A stretch of 10,134 nt of DNA from assembly GCA_023231165.1 (NCBI GenBank), contig JALNVY010000077.1, forward strand, positions 1 to 10,134. Reading direction: 5' to 3'. The notes beneath the pieces are model-generated. The model saw only the letters and a list, made by a program, of their open reading frames with translations. It had not been told where the DNA came from and did not search any database. The position numbers and the translations under genes are program-made. Below, in pieces: positions 1-6,727 of this stretch. How positions within the stretch are numbered: the stretch's first letter is position 1; each line of letters starts with the position of its first letter. This stretch comes from Syntrophales bacterium (lineage in GTDB: Bacteria > Desulfobacterota > Syntrophia > Syntrophales > UBA8958).

Positions 1-1074
1 GATATCATTCTGCTTATCGTCACCCTCATTCTGGTGACCGTCGGGACGGTGATGATCTATAGCTCCAGTTCCATTATGGCCATGGAACGGTTCAAGGACG
101 GGCAGTATTTCCTCAAGAAACAGATGTTCTTCGTCGTCATCGGCCTGGGGACAATGATCCTGATGACGAGAATACCCTATGAAGAATTGAAAAAATTCGC
201 CTATCCCGGTGTTCTCATCTCCCTGCTCCTGCTCACCCTGGTGCTGATCCCCAAGGTTGGCGTGCGGGTCGGCGGCGCCTCAAGGTGGTTGAAGTTGGGA
301 TTTTTTTCCTTTCAGGTATCAGAACTGGTAAAAATTGCCACCGTACTGTTTCTAGCCCACTTCCTGACCCGCAAGGCCGATCATCTCAAGGAATTGATGC
401 GCGGGGTTGTCATCCCCCTGGTAATTACCATGCTCATGGTGGGACTGATTGTGATCGAGCCCGATTTCGGCACCGCGGTGATTATCACCATTATCCTGAT
501 GCTCATGCTCTACCTGTCGGGCAGCAGGATCAGATACCTTGCCGGGCTTATGGCCATGCTCATCCCGGTCGGGCTGTTCCTGCTCTTCTACAAGAGCTAC
601 CGTGTAGAGCGGCTCATGACGTTTATGGACCCCTGGAAAGATCCTCTCCATTCAGGATTTCAGATCATCCAGTCCCTAATTTCTTTCGGGTCCGGGGGAA
701 TAGGCGGCGTCGGTGTGGGAGACGGCATGCAGAAACTCTTTTACCTCCCGGAACCCCATACGGATTTCATCCTTTCCGTTATTGCCGAAGAAAGCGGTTT
801 CATCGGCGTGGCAATTATTATCTTCCTGTTCGTTGTTTTTGTAGTTCGGGGATTTTTTATCTCTTTCAAAGCCCCGGACATGTTCAGCACTTTGCTGGCG
901 TCGGGTCTGACCATGGTCATCGCCCTGGAGGCATTTATAAATATCGCCGGCGTTATGGGACTCATTCCGCTGAAAGGACTTGCCCTGCCTTTCCTGAGCT
1001 ATGGGGGGACGTCCCTGATTATGAGCCTCACAATGGTTGGAATCCTGTTGAACATATCGGCGCATGAAAAATGA
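1..1074 (+). CDS. ftsW: FtsW, SEDS-family septal peptidoglycan glycosyltransferase (5' end outside window)
   Basis: FtsW polymerises lipid II into glycan strands at the septum, working in the inner membrane with its partner transpeptidase FtsI. The frame is open from base 1 (it begins D-I-I-L-L), so the gene starts upstream; 357 residues are visible and probably only a short N-terminal piece is missing. The GTG at 34 lies inside the first membrane segment and is not the start. The protein is almost all hydrophobic segments. Family signatures seen include E-P-D-F-G-T near residue 151, the loop L-P-E-P-H-T-D-F-I near residue 248 that carries the conserved Asp of SEDS enzymes, and the C-terminal L-P-F-L-S-Y-G-G-T-S-L. 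The usual F-Q-P-S-E motif reads F-Q-V-S-E here (310-324). RodA is the alternative, but the neighbours murG and murC make FtsW far more likely. The stop codon lies just ahead of the murG ribosome binding site. Confidence 0.95.
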   Translation, partial: DIILLIVTLILVTVGTVMIYSSSSIMAMERFKDGQYFLKKQMFFVVIGLGTMILMTRIPYEELKKFAYPGVLISLLLLTLVLIPKVGVRVGGASRWLKLGFFSFQVSELVKIATVLFLAHFLTRKADHLKELMRGVVIPLVITMLMVGLIVIEPDFGTAVIITIILMLMLYLSGSRIRYLAGLMAMLIPVGLFLLFYKSYRVERLMTFMDPWKDPLHSGFQIIQSLISFGSGGIGGVGVGDGMQKLFYLPEPHTDFILSVIAEESGFIGVAIIIFLFVVFVVRGFFISFKAPDMFSTLLASGLTMVIALEAFINIAGVMGLIPLKGLALPFLSYGGTSLIMSLTMVGILLNISAHEK

Positions 1075-1097
1075 TGACACAAAGCGGGCGTGGGATC

Positions 1098-1103
1098 AGG
1101 AGG
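1098..1103 (+). promoter_or_regulatory. Shine-Dalgarno site that fixes the murG start
   Basis: A perfect AGGAGG sits five bases before the GTG at 1109. The longer open frame could begin at ATG 1064, overlapping ftsW by 11 bases, but no comparable site precedes that ATG. This favours initiation at GTG 1109. Confidence 0.7.
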
Positions 1104-1108
1104 GGCCG

Positions 1109-2221
1109 GTGAAGATGATGATCGCAGGGGGAGGGACCGGGGGCCATCTTTTCCCGGGCATTGCCATCGCCGAGGCCTTTCTGAAAAAAGATAGAGAAAA
1201 TGAGGTTCTCTTTGTGGGCACCGACCGGGGTTTGGAAAAACGGGTTCTTAAAGAACTGGGATACTCTTTGGAAACCCTGGATATCGAGGGAATCAAGGGC
1301 CGCTCATGGAAAAGATCCATGCAGGCCGCATTCAAGATACCGGGAAGCATGATGCAGGCATATACGATAATCAGCAAATATTCTCCGGATGTCGTCATCG
1401 GCGTAGGGGGCTATGCGTCCGGACCCGCGGTTCTGACCGCCCATTTTATGGGGATAAAAACAGCCATCGCCGAGCAGAACGCCCTGCCCGGAGTAACAAA
1501 TCGTATTTTAAGCAAGTTTGTCGATAAAATCTTCCTGTCCTTCCCGGACCGGGGACAGTGGTTTCCCGAAGCCAGGAGCATGGTCACAGGCAATCCGATC
1601 CGCGCTTCCTTTGCCGCCGACCAGAACATGCCTGAAAAGAAAGAGGAAGAACCCTTTCAGATTCTCATTTTCGGTGGCAGTCAGGGCGCCCATGCAATCA
1701 ATATGGCCGTGCTCGCTGCCGCTGCCGAATTGGAGATCTTCAGGGAGAAGCTGAAATTCGTTCACCAGACGGGAGAAAAGGATGTCCAGGAAATAAGGGA
1801 TGCCTATAAGGATCTCAATATGAACGCCGAAGTCCAGCCCTTCATCATGGACATGGCAAAGGCCTATCGGGAGGCGGACCTGATCATCTGCCGGGCTGGC
1901 GCCACCTCGGTTGCCGAGATTACTGCCATGGGCAAAGTGGCGATTTTCGTTCCCTTTCCTTTCGCCATTAATGACCATCAGACAAAAAACGCCGAGATCC
2001 TCGTCCATGCCAAGGCTGCAATCATGATCCCGGAAAAGGATCTGTCCGGCCGTCATCTGGCGGATACGATCGAAAGACTAATCGGTCATCCGGCAATAAT
2101 TGAGGATATGAGTAAAAGATCCAATGCATTAGGAAATTTCCGGGCCGCAGACGACGTGGCGGATGCCTGCATAAAGATGGCACAGGGGGCAACTTTACAC
2201 GGGGTCAGCCTCACTAATTAA
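1109..2221 (+). CDS. murG: MurG, UDP-GlcNAc:lipid I N-acetylglucosaminyltransferase
   Basis: MurG transfers GlcNAc from UDP-GlcNAc to lipid I on the inner face of the membrane, making lipid II, the substrate of FtsW. With the GTG start the protein has 370 residues, a usual family length, and opens M-K-M-M-I-A-G-G-G-T-G-G-H, the first glycine loop. Further signatures are G-G-Y-A-S-G-P, E-Q-N-A-L-P-G, the third glycine loop G-G-S-Q-G-A, the sugar-nucleotide region C-R-A-G-A-T-S-V-A-E, and N-D-H-Q-x-x-N-A, in the order expected of a GT-B fold glycosyltransferase of family GT28. An in-frame ATG at 1064 would add 15 residues not typical of MurG. The 3' end is odd: the last residues H-G-V-S-L-T-N and the TAA stop are encoded by the left arm of a 60-bp palindrome, so the native C-terminus was probably replaced. 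Confidence 0.96.
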   Translation: MKMMIAGGGTGGHLFPGIAIAEAFLKKDRENEVLFVGTDRGLEKRVLKELGYSLETLDIEGIKGRSWKRSMQAAFKIPGSMMQAYTIISKYSPDVVIGVGGYASGPAVLTAHFMGIKTAIAEQNALPGVTNRILSKFVDKIFLSFPDRGQWFPEARSMVTGNPIRASFAADQNMPEKKEEEPFQILIFGGSQGAHAINMAVLAAAAELEIFREKLKFVHQTGEKDVQEIRDAYKDLNMNAEVQPFIMDMAKAYREADLIICRAGATSVAEITAMGKVAIFVPFPFAINDHQTKNAEILVHAKAAIMIPEKDLSGRHLADTIERLIGHPAIIEDMSKRSNALGNFRAADDVADACIKMAQGATLHGVSLTN

Positions 2222-2259
2222 CATTTATGCATAAATGTTAATTAGTGAGGCTGTCCCCG
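2200..2259. repeat. 60-bp near-perfect palindrome (REP/MITE-like) between murG and murC
   Basis: Each base from 2200 pairs with its partner up to 2259, giving two 30-bp arms with a single T:T mismatch (2205 against 2254) and the centre at G2229/C2230. The outer ends are GC-rich (CGGGG...CCCCG) and the core is AT-rich around TTATGCATAA. No run of T follows the right arm, so it does not look like a rho-independent terminator. In RNA it would form a very stable hairpin between murG and murC. GC-rich tips around a long dyad are typical of REP-type or miniature transposable elements, including those mobilised by REP-associated tyrosine transposases; assignment to that class is inference. No flanking target duplication is obvious. 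Confidence 0.85.
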
Positions 2260-2274
2260 CATAGGAAAGGTAAT

Positions 2275-3678
2275 ATGATGACAGATACCATAAGAATCGA
2301 CAGCATGCGTCGAAAGATCAGAACGGTCCATTTCGTGGGCATCGGCGGGATCGGCATGAGCGGCATAGCCGAGGTGCTCCTGAACCTTGGCTATGGGATT
2401 ACCGGATCGGATCTCGGGCAGACGGACATTACCCAGCGTCTGACCTCATTAGGCGCTGTCATCCACAAGGGACACCATGAATCACATGTCGGTGACGCCG
2501 ACGTCGTCGTAACCTCGACGGCTGTCAAGAAGGATAATCCTGAGGTTGTGGAGGCCCACCGACGAAATATACCGGTGATTCCCCGGGCGGAGATGCTGGC
2601 GGAACTTCTTAAAATGAAATTTTCCATAGCCGTTTCGGGAAGTCATGGCAAAACAACAACAACCTCCATGATTTCCACAGTTCTGGCCTACGGCTGTCTG
2701 GACCCAACCATGGTCATCGGGGGAAAATTGGCCAGTATCGGCAGCAATGCCAAAATGGGGGATGGTGAAATCATTGTGGCCGAAGCGGACGAAAGTGATG
2801 GTTCCTTTCTGAAGCTGGCCCCCTGTATAGCCGTAATAACCAACATCGACCGGGAGCATCTCGACTATTACCGGGATATCGATGAAATCAAAGACGCCTT
2901 CCTTCAATTCGCCAACATCGTACCTTTTTATGGCTCTACGGTGCTCTGCCTCGATGATGGGCACGTTAAAGAGATTCTACCGCAAATCAAGAGAAAGACT
3001 ATCACCTACGGAATGGACCTCCCCGCAGACTACCGGGCTACCGATATCAGTATCCGCGGGGCGTCGACAGCTTTCACCGTCCTGTACCGTGAAAAGCGCC
3101 TCGGCGTCGCCACCCTCAATGTTCCGGGAATGTTTAATGTTTACAATGCGTTGGCCACCATCGCCGTAGCGAGGGAAGTTGACATGGATTTTCAGGCCAT
3201 TGCCGATGGACTGAAAACCTTTGTCGGGGTGCACCGGCGGCTGGAAGTGAAAGGAACGGTCCGGGAAGTGACCGTTGTTGACGATTACGGTCATCACCCG
3301 ACCGAAATCCGGGCGACTCTGGCGGCGGCAAGACATGTCTGGAAGGGCAGACTGATCGTGATCTTCCAGCCTCATCGCTATACCCGGACCAAGGCCCTGT
3401 TCCAGGAATTTATCGAAGCTTTTCCGGATGCCGACATCCTGATCCTTACGGATATTTATGCGGCAAGCGAAGCACCTATCCCGGGGGTCCATGCGGAAAT
3501 ACTCGCCGCCGCAATCCGGGAGCATGGTTCAAAGGAAGTGCTTTATCTTGCCGATTTTAATGACATTACTGATAAACTTCTCGCCATCGCCAGGCCGGGA
3601 GATGTTATTATCACCCAAGGGGCGGGCACGGTCTGGAAAATCGGCGAAGAGTATTTGCAAAGGGCAGCGCAGGGATGA
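2275..3678 (+). CDS. murC: MurC, UDP-N-acetylmuramate--L-alanine ligase
   Basis: MurC adds the first residue of the stem peptide, joining L-alanine to UDP-MurNAc with ATP in the cytoplasm. From ATG 2275 it has 467 residues, normal for the family. The N-terminal Rossmann domain shows G-I-G-G-I-G-M-S-G near residue 22. The central Mur ligase domain has the ATP loop S-G-S-H-G-K-T-T-T near 121 and E-A-D-E-S-D-G-S-F near 176. The later motifs V-H-R-R-L-E, D-D-Y-G-H-H-P-T-E and F-Q-P-H-R-Y-T-R are characteristic of MurC rather than MurD, MurE or MurF. The start is supported by AGGAAAGG at 2263-2270; ATG 2278 is equally possible. A GTG at 2245 would extend the frame, but it lies inside the palindrome arm and has no ribosome site. 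The stop overlaps murB by ATGA, implying coupled translation. Confidence 0.96.
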   Translation: MMTDTIRIDSMRRKIRTVHFVGIGGIGMSGIAEVLLNLGYGITGSDLGQTDITQRLTSLGAVIHKGHHESHVGDADVVVTSTAVKKDNPEVVEAHRRNIPVIPRAEMLAELLKMKFSIAVSGSHGKTTTTSMISTVLAYGCLDPTMVIGGKLASIGSNAKMGDGEIIVAEADESDGSFLKLAPCIAVITNIDREHLDYYRDIDEIKDAFLQFANIVPFYGSTVLCLDDGHVKEILPQIKRKTITYGMDLPADYRATDISIRGASTAFTVLYREKRLGVATLNVPGMFNVYNALATIAVAREVDMDFQAIADGLKTFVGVHRRLEVKGTVREVTVVDDYGHHPTEIRATLAAARHVWKGRLIVIFQPHRYTRTKALFQEFIEAFPDADILILTDIYAASEAPIPGVHAEILAAAIREHGSKEVLYLADFNDITDKLLAIARPGDVIITQGAGTVWKIGEEYLQRAAQG

Positions 3679-4598
3679 ACGAAACATTTCGCCAGGAACT
3701 GGAAAGACTGACCGGAGAGGATATCCTTTTTGATGAACCCCTGAGCCGCCATACCTCCATAGGTGTGGGCGGTTGCGCTGACGCCCTCGTTTTTCCCGGG
3801 AACAGGGAACAACTGCACGGCCTGTTATCCTTCCTCAGGAGAGAAGAAATCCCCTGTGTTCCCGTCGGCAACTGGACCAACCTGATCGTGCGGGACGGCG
3901 GTGTCCGGGGTGTTGTCATCGGCCTCAAAAATATGAATGCTTCCAGACTTTTTCAAGATCCCTCGGGTGATCTTTTATTGCAGGCCGAAGCAGGGGCTTC
4001 CCTCTCCGACCTGGTCAACCTGTCGGCAACGGAGGGATTGACGGGTTTGGAATTCTGCGCCGGTATTCCGGGGAGCGTCGGCGGCGCCATCATCATGAAT
4101 GCCGGGGCCTATGGTCGGGAGATCAAGGACGCCTTAGAGGAACTGACCCTTATGGATGTCCGGGGAATGGCGCGTACATGGCCGCGTGGGCAACTTCAAT
4201 TTGAATATCGCCACTTTGTCTTGCCGGAAAAAGACGCCGTGATCCTGGATGCAACCTTCCGTCTTTCCCGGAGCAACAAAGAGATTGTTAAAGAAAAGAT
4301 CGCTGACATCAGGAGAATGCGCAAGGAAAAACATCCACTGGAATACCGGAGCGCCGGGTCCGTCTTTAAGAATCCCCAGGGACAGCCGGCAGGAAAGATC
4401 ATCGACGAGTTAGGGCTGAAGGGTTTACAGATCGGCGGGGCAAAGGTATCGGAAAAACATGGCAATTTTATCGTCAACGTGGGGCAGGCAAAAGCAAGGG
4501 ATATCCTTGATCTGATCCGGACCATCCAGGACAAAGTCCTCAGGGAAAAGGGTATCCATCTGGAAGTGGAAGTAATCACCATCGGAGAAGATTTGTGA
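3675..4598 (+). CDS. murB: MurB, UDP-N-acetylenolpyruvoylglucosamine reductase
   Basis: MurB reduces enolpyruvyl-UDP-GlcNAc to UDP-MurNAc with NADPH and bound FAD, one step before MurC. The 307 residues fit the shorter (type II) enzymes. The FAD-binding domain shows H-T-S-I-G-V-G-G near 26, G-N-W-T-N-L-I-V at 65-72 and G-S-V-G-G-A-I-I-M-N-A-G-A-Y-G at 133-147. The C-terminal substrate domain has F-E-Y-R (Arg179), the catalytic Ser229 within S-A-G-S-V-F-K-N-P, and L-E-V-E-V (296-300) holding the expected acidic residue. Trp67 stands where the family usually has glycine in the G-x-G-[ST]-N loop. The ATG overlaps the murC stop (ATGA), and the stop overlaps the ftsQ start (GTGA). A ddl gene often follows murB in related clusters but is absent here. 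Confidence 0.95.
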   Translation: MNETFRQELERLTGEDILFDEPLSRHTSIGVGGCADALVFPGNREQLHGLLSFLRREEIPCVPVGNWTNLIVRDGGVRGVVIGLKNMNASRLFQDPSGDLLLQAEAGASLSDLVNLSATEGLTGLEFCAGIPGSVGGAIIMNAGAYGREIKDALEELTLMDVRGMARTWPRGQLQFEYRHFVLPEKDAVILDATFRLSRSNKEIVKEKIADIRRMRKEKHPLEYRSAGSVFKNPQGQPAGKIIDELGLKGLQIGGAKVSEKHGNFIVNVGQAKARDILDLIRTIQDKVLREKGIHLEVEVITIGEDL

Positions 4599-5461
4599 AA
4601 AACTGGTTTAAACGCCGTCCCAAAGGCAACACCTACCGCTATGAGGCCAGAAAGCATCGCCTGCACAGGCGAGCAGGGGCAACCATGAAGGAGTTCCTGA
4701 CGGCATCGCTGACCTTAGCGGGAATAGGCTTGATGGCGGCCATCCTGATTATGGGCTACCTGTATCTGATCAGCCATCCCTACTTCGCTATCCGCGAAAT
4801 TACCGTCCGTGGCTGTAAGGAATTGACAGAGAAAGAGATCCTCTCCATGGCCGCCGTCAAGACCCGTCAGAACATCTTTGCCGTAAGCCTGGTGGATGTA
4901 AAGAAAAGGCTCATGGTCAACCCCTGGATCAAAGATGCTTATGTAGGCAGAGAACTACCCGACCGCCTGATTATCGACCTGCGAGAGCGAACAGCCGTAT
5001 CTTTGGTGAAAAAAGAAAATAGCTTCTACCTCATGGATCTCAATGGCTTCACATTCAAAAAGCTTGAAATGAATGATGAGATGGATCTTCCGATTTTAAC
5101 GGGTTGCCAGGGGACAGACAAGGAAGCTCAAATCCTCATGGGAAGAACCCTTGATCTGCTCCGGTATCTTTCCACGGCCACAGATTTCCCGAATATTAAA
5201 AATGTCTCTGAAATCAATGGCAATGAACGCTTTGGACTGTCTGTCTTTACTAACACAGGTTTGTGCCTGCATTTGGGATTCGACAACTATGAGAATAAAT
5301 TCAGGCGTCTCCCTCCCGTAATGGTCGATCTGGAACGCAGGAATCAGAAAACAGGGCACTTGTATATTGACTTGAGCGATCCGGTAAAGATAACGGTCCA
5401 GCGTCGGGGTATCCTGCCGCCTGCCGCTACCTCGGGGGCCAGGAAAGAATTCAAGACATGA
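4595..5461 (+). CDS. ftsQ: FtsQ, POTRA-domain cell division protein
   Basis: FtsQ (DivIB family) is a bitopic divisome protein that joins the cytoplasmic FtsZ/FtsA ring to the periplasmic FtsB/FtsL and FtsW/FtsI enzymes. The 288-residue product has a strongly basic cytoplasmic N-terminus (residues 1-32), one membrane segment at about 35-60, and a POTRA domain from about 62 to 131 beginning P-Y-F-A-I-R-E-I-T-V-R-G. It includes the typical N-P-W-I-K-D-A and L-P-D-R-L-I-I-D-L-R-E-R. A FtsQ-type periplasmic domain follows. The start is GTG 4595, overlapping the murB stop, with GGAGAAG at 4584-4590 four bases upstream. Sequence conservation in this family is low, so the call leans on domain layout and position between murB and ftsA. 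Confidence 0.92.
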   Translation: MKNWFKRRPKGNTYRYEARKHRLHRRAGATMKEFLTASLTLAGIGLMAAILIMGYLYLISHPYFAIREITVRGCKELTEKEILSMAAVKTRQNIFAVSLVDVKKRLMVNPWIKDAYVGRELPDRLIIDLRERTAVSLVKKENSFYLMDLNGFTFKKLEMNDEMDLPILTGCQGTDKEAQILMGRTLDLLRYLSTATDFPNIKNVSEINGNERFGLSVFTNTGLCLHLGFDNYENKFRRLPPVMVDLERRNQKTGHLYIDLSDPVKITVQRRGILPPAATSGARKEFKT

Positions 5462-5476
5462 AAAGAAAAGAAAAAA

Positions 5477-5481
5477 GGGAG
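5477..5481 (+). promoter_or_regulatory. Ribosome binding site for ftsA
   Basis: GGGAG lies six bases before ATG 5488 inside a purine-rich stretch. It supports the internal ATG over ATG 5458, which overlaps the ftsQ stop and has only a weaker AGGAAAG about ten bases upstream. Confidence 0.55.
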
Positions 5482-5487
5482 ACTTTC

Positions 5488-6714
5488 ATGGCTAAAAAAT
5501 CAAATGTGATCGTTGGTCTGGACATCGGAACCACCAAGACATGCGCCATCGTTGGCGAGATCACGGATCAGGGCATCGATATCATCGGCATCGGTTCCAA
5601 CCCTTCCGAAGGACTGCGCAAGGGGGTGGTGGTTAACATCGACAGCACCGTAGAGGCAATCAAGAAGGCGATCGAAGAAGCTGAACATATGTCGGGATGT
5701 GAAATCCGCGCCGTCTACGTCGGCATTGCCGGTGGACATATCAAGAGCCAGAACAGCCTCGGCATCGTCGCCGTTAAAGGCCGGGAAGTCGATGATGAGG
5801 ATGTCCAACGGGCCGTCGAAGCCTCGAAGGCCATCGCTATCCCCCTGGATCGGGAAATCCTTCATACTTTACCCCAGTCCTATATTGTTGATGAACAGGA
5901 TGGCATTCGTGATCCCATCGGTATGTCCGGCGTTCGTCTGGAAGCCAAGGTTCATATTGTAACCGGGGCCTCGGCATCCATCCAGAATATCGCCAAATCG
6001 GTCAGCCGCGTAGGCCTGGACATCGACGAGATCGTTCTTGAGCAATTGGCCTCCAGTGAGGCGATCCTGAGCAATGATGAAAAAGACCTCGGCGTGGTCA
6101 TGCTTGATATCGGGGGAGGAACAACGGACATCGCCGTATTTTCGGAGGGCACAATAAAGCACACAGCAGTTCTGCCCGTCGGGGGGAATTATGTAACCAG
6201 CGACATCGCCACGGGTCTCCGGACACCGGCCACAGAGGCGGAAAAGCTCAAGATCAGGTATGGCTGCGCTTATTCTCCCCTGATTCCCAAGGATGACACC
6301 ATAGAGGTCCCCAGCGTCGGGGGCCGGGAACCGCGAGAGGTATCACGCCAGATTCTTGGTCGCATTATCGAACCCCGCATGGAAGAGATCCTCAGTCTGT
6401 CCTATAAAGAACTCGTCCGTTCCGGTTACGAGGATCTTATGGCCGCAGGCGTCGTCATCACCGGAGGGACATCCATCATGGAAGGCATGACGGAACTGGC
6501 GGAACAGGTGTTCAACATGCCGGTTCGCCGGGGATGTCCCATGGGAATCGGCGGTCTGACAGATGTCGTCAACAGTCCCATGTATGCAACCGGGGTGGGA
6601 CTTATTGTTTATGGCAGCAAACATATTTCCAGAGAAAGCCTTCGGAGAGGGGAAGGCAGTTCCTTTGGAAATTGGTTTCAAAGAATAAAAAGATGGTTTA
6701 TTGAATTCTTTTAG
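5488..6714 (+). CDS. ftsA: FtsA, actin-like membrane anchor of the Z ring
   Basis: FtsA is a cytoplasmic actin-family ATPase that tethers FtsZ filaments to the membrane and recruits later division proteins. From ATG 5488 it has 408 residues and opens M-A-K-K-S-N-V-I-V-G. Actin-fold signatures are phosphate loop 1 L-D-I-G-T-T-K-T (11-18), phosphate loop 2 D-I-G-G-G-T-T-D (207-214) and the adenosine motif I-T-G-G-T-S (324-329). The SHS2-type 1C subdomain takes up roughly residues 84-162. The last 14 residues, N-W-F-Q-R-I-K-R-W-F-I-E-F-F, form the expected amphipathic membrane-targeting helix. An upstream in-frame ATG at 5458 overlaps the ftsQ stop and would add a basic ten-residue leader; it could be used through translational coupling. 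The stop TAG overlaps the first bases of the ftsZ ribosome site. Confidence 0.96.
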   Translation: MAKKSNVIVGLDIGTTKTCAIVGEITDQGIDIIGIGSNPSEGLRKGVVVNIDSTVEAIKKAIEEAEHMSGCEIRAVYVGIAGGHIKSQNSLGIVAVKGREVDDEDVQRAVEASKAIAIPLDREILHTLPQSYIVDEQDGIRDPIGMSGVRLEAKVHIVTGASASIQNIAKSVSRVGLDIDEIVLEQLASSEAILSNDEKDLGVVMLDIGGGTTDIAVFSEGTIKHTAVLPVGGNYVTSDIATGLRTPATEAEKLKIRYGCAYSPLIPKDDTIEVPSVGGREPREVSRQILGRIIEPRMEEILSLSYKELVRSGYEDLMAAGVVITGGTSIMEGMTELAEQVFNMPVRRGCPMGIGGLTDVVNSPMYATGVGLIVYGSKHISRESLRRGEGSSFGNWFQRIKRWFIEFF

Positions 6715-6721
6715 GGGAGGG
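6715..6721 (+). promoter_or_regulatory. Strong ribosome binding site for ftsZ
   Basis: GGGAGGG ends six bases before ATG 6728 and directly follows the ftsA stop. It decides for ATG 6728 over the upstream in-frame TTG at 6701, which lies within ftsA. A strong site fits the high level of FtsZ a cell needs. Confidence 0.75.
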
Positions 6722-6727
6722 AAGAAA

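Noticed and set aside
285..1067. 260-codon open frame inside ftsW in another frame
   Set aside because: Its translation is rich in Pro, His, Arg and Gly with no domain sense, while the ftsW frame is clearly real. It is an overlap artefact, like the many antisense open frames here.
2200..2274. The palindrome as an intrinsic transcription terminator
   Set aside because: No T-run follows either arm, and essential genes continue immediately downstream in the same direction.
4822..4850. TTGACA-like hexamer in ftsQ as a promoter for ftsA/ftsZ
   Set aside because: No acceptable -10 hexamer lies at a suitable distance, and the sequence is explained by coding.
5471..5477. A-AAA-AAG heptamer resembling the dnaX slippery site near the start of ftsA
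   Set aside because: The codon phase is wrong: the reading frame runs GAA-AAA-AGG across it, and the ATG at 5488 probably lies downstream of it.
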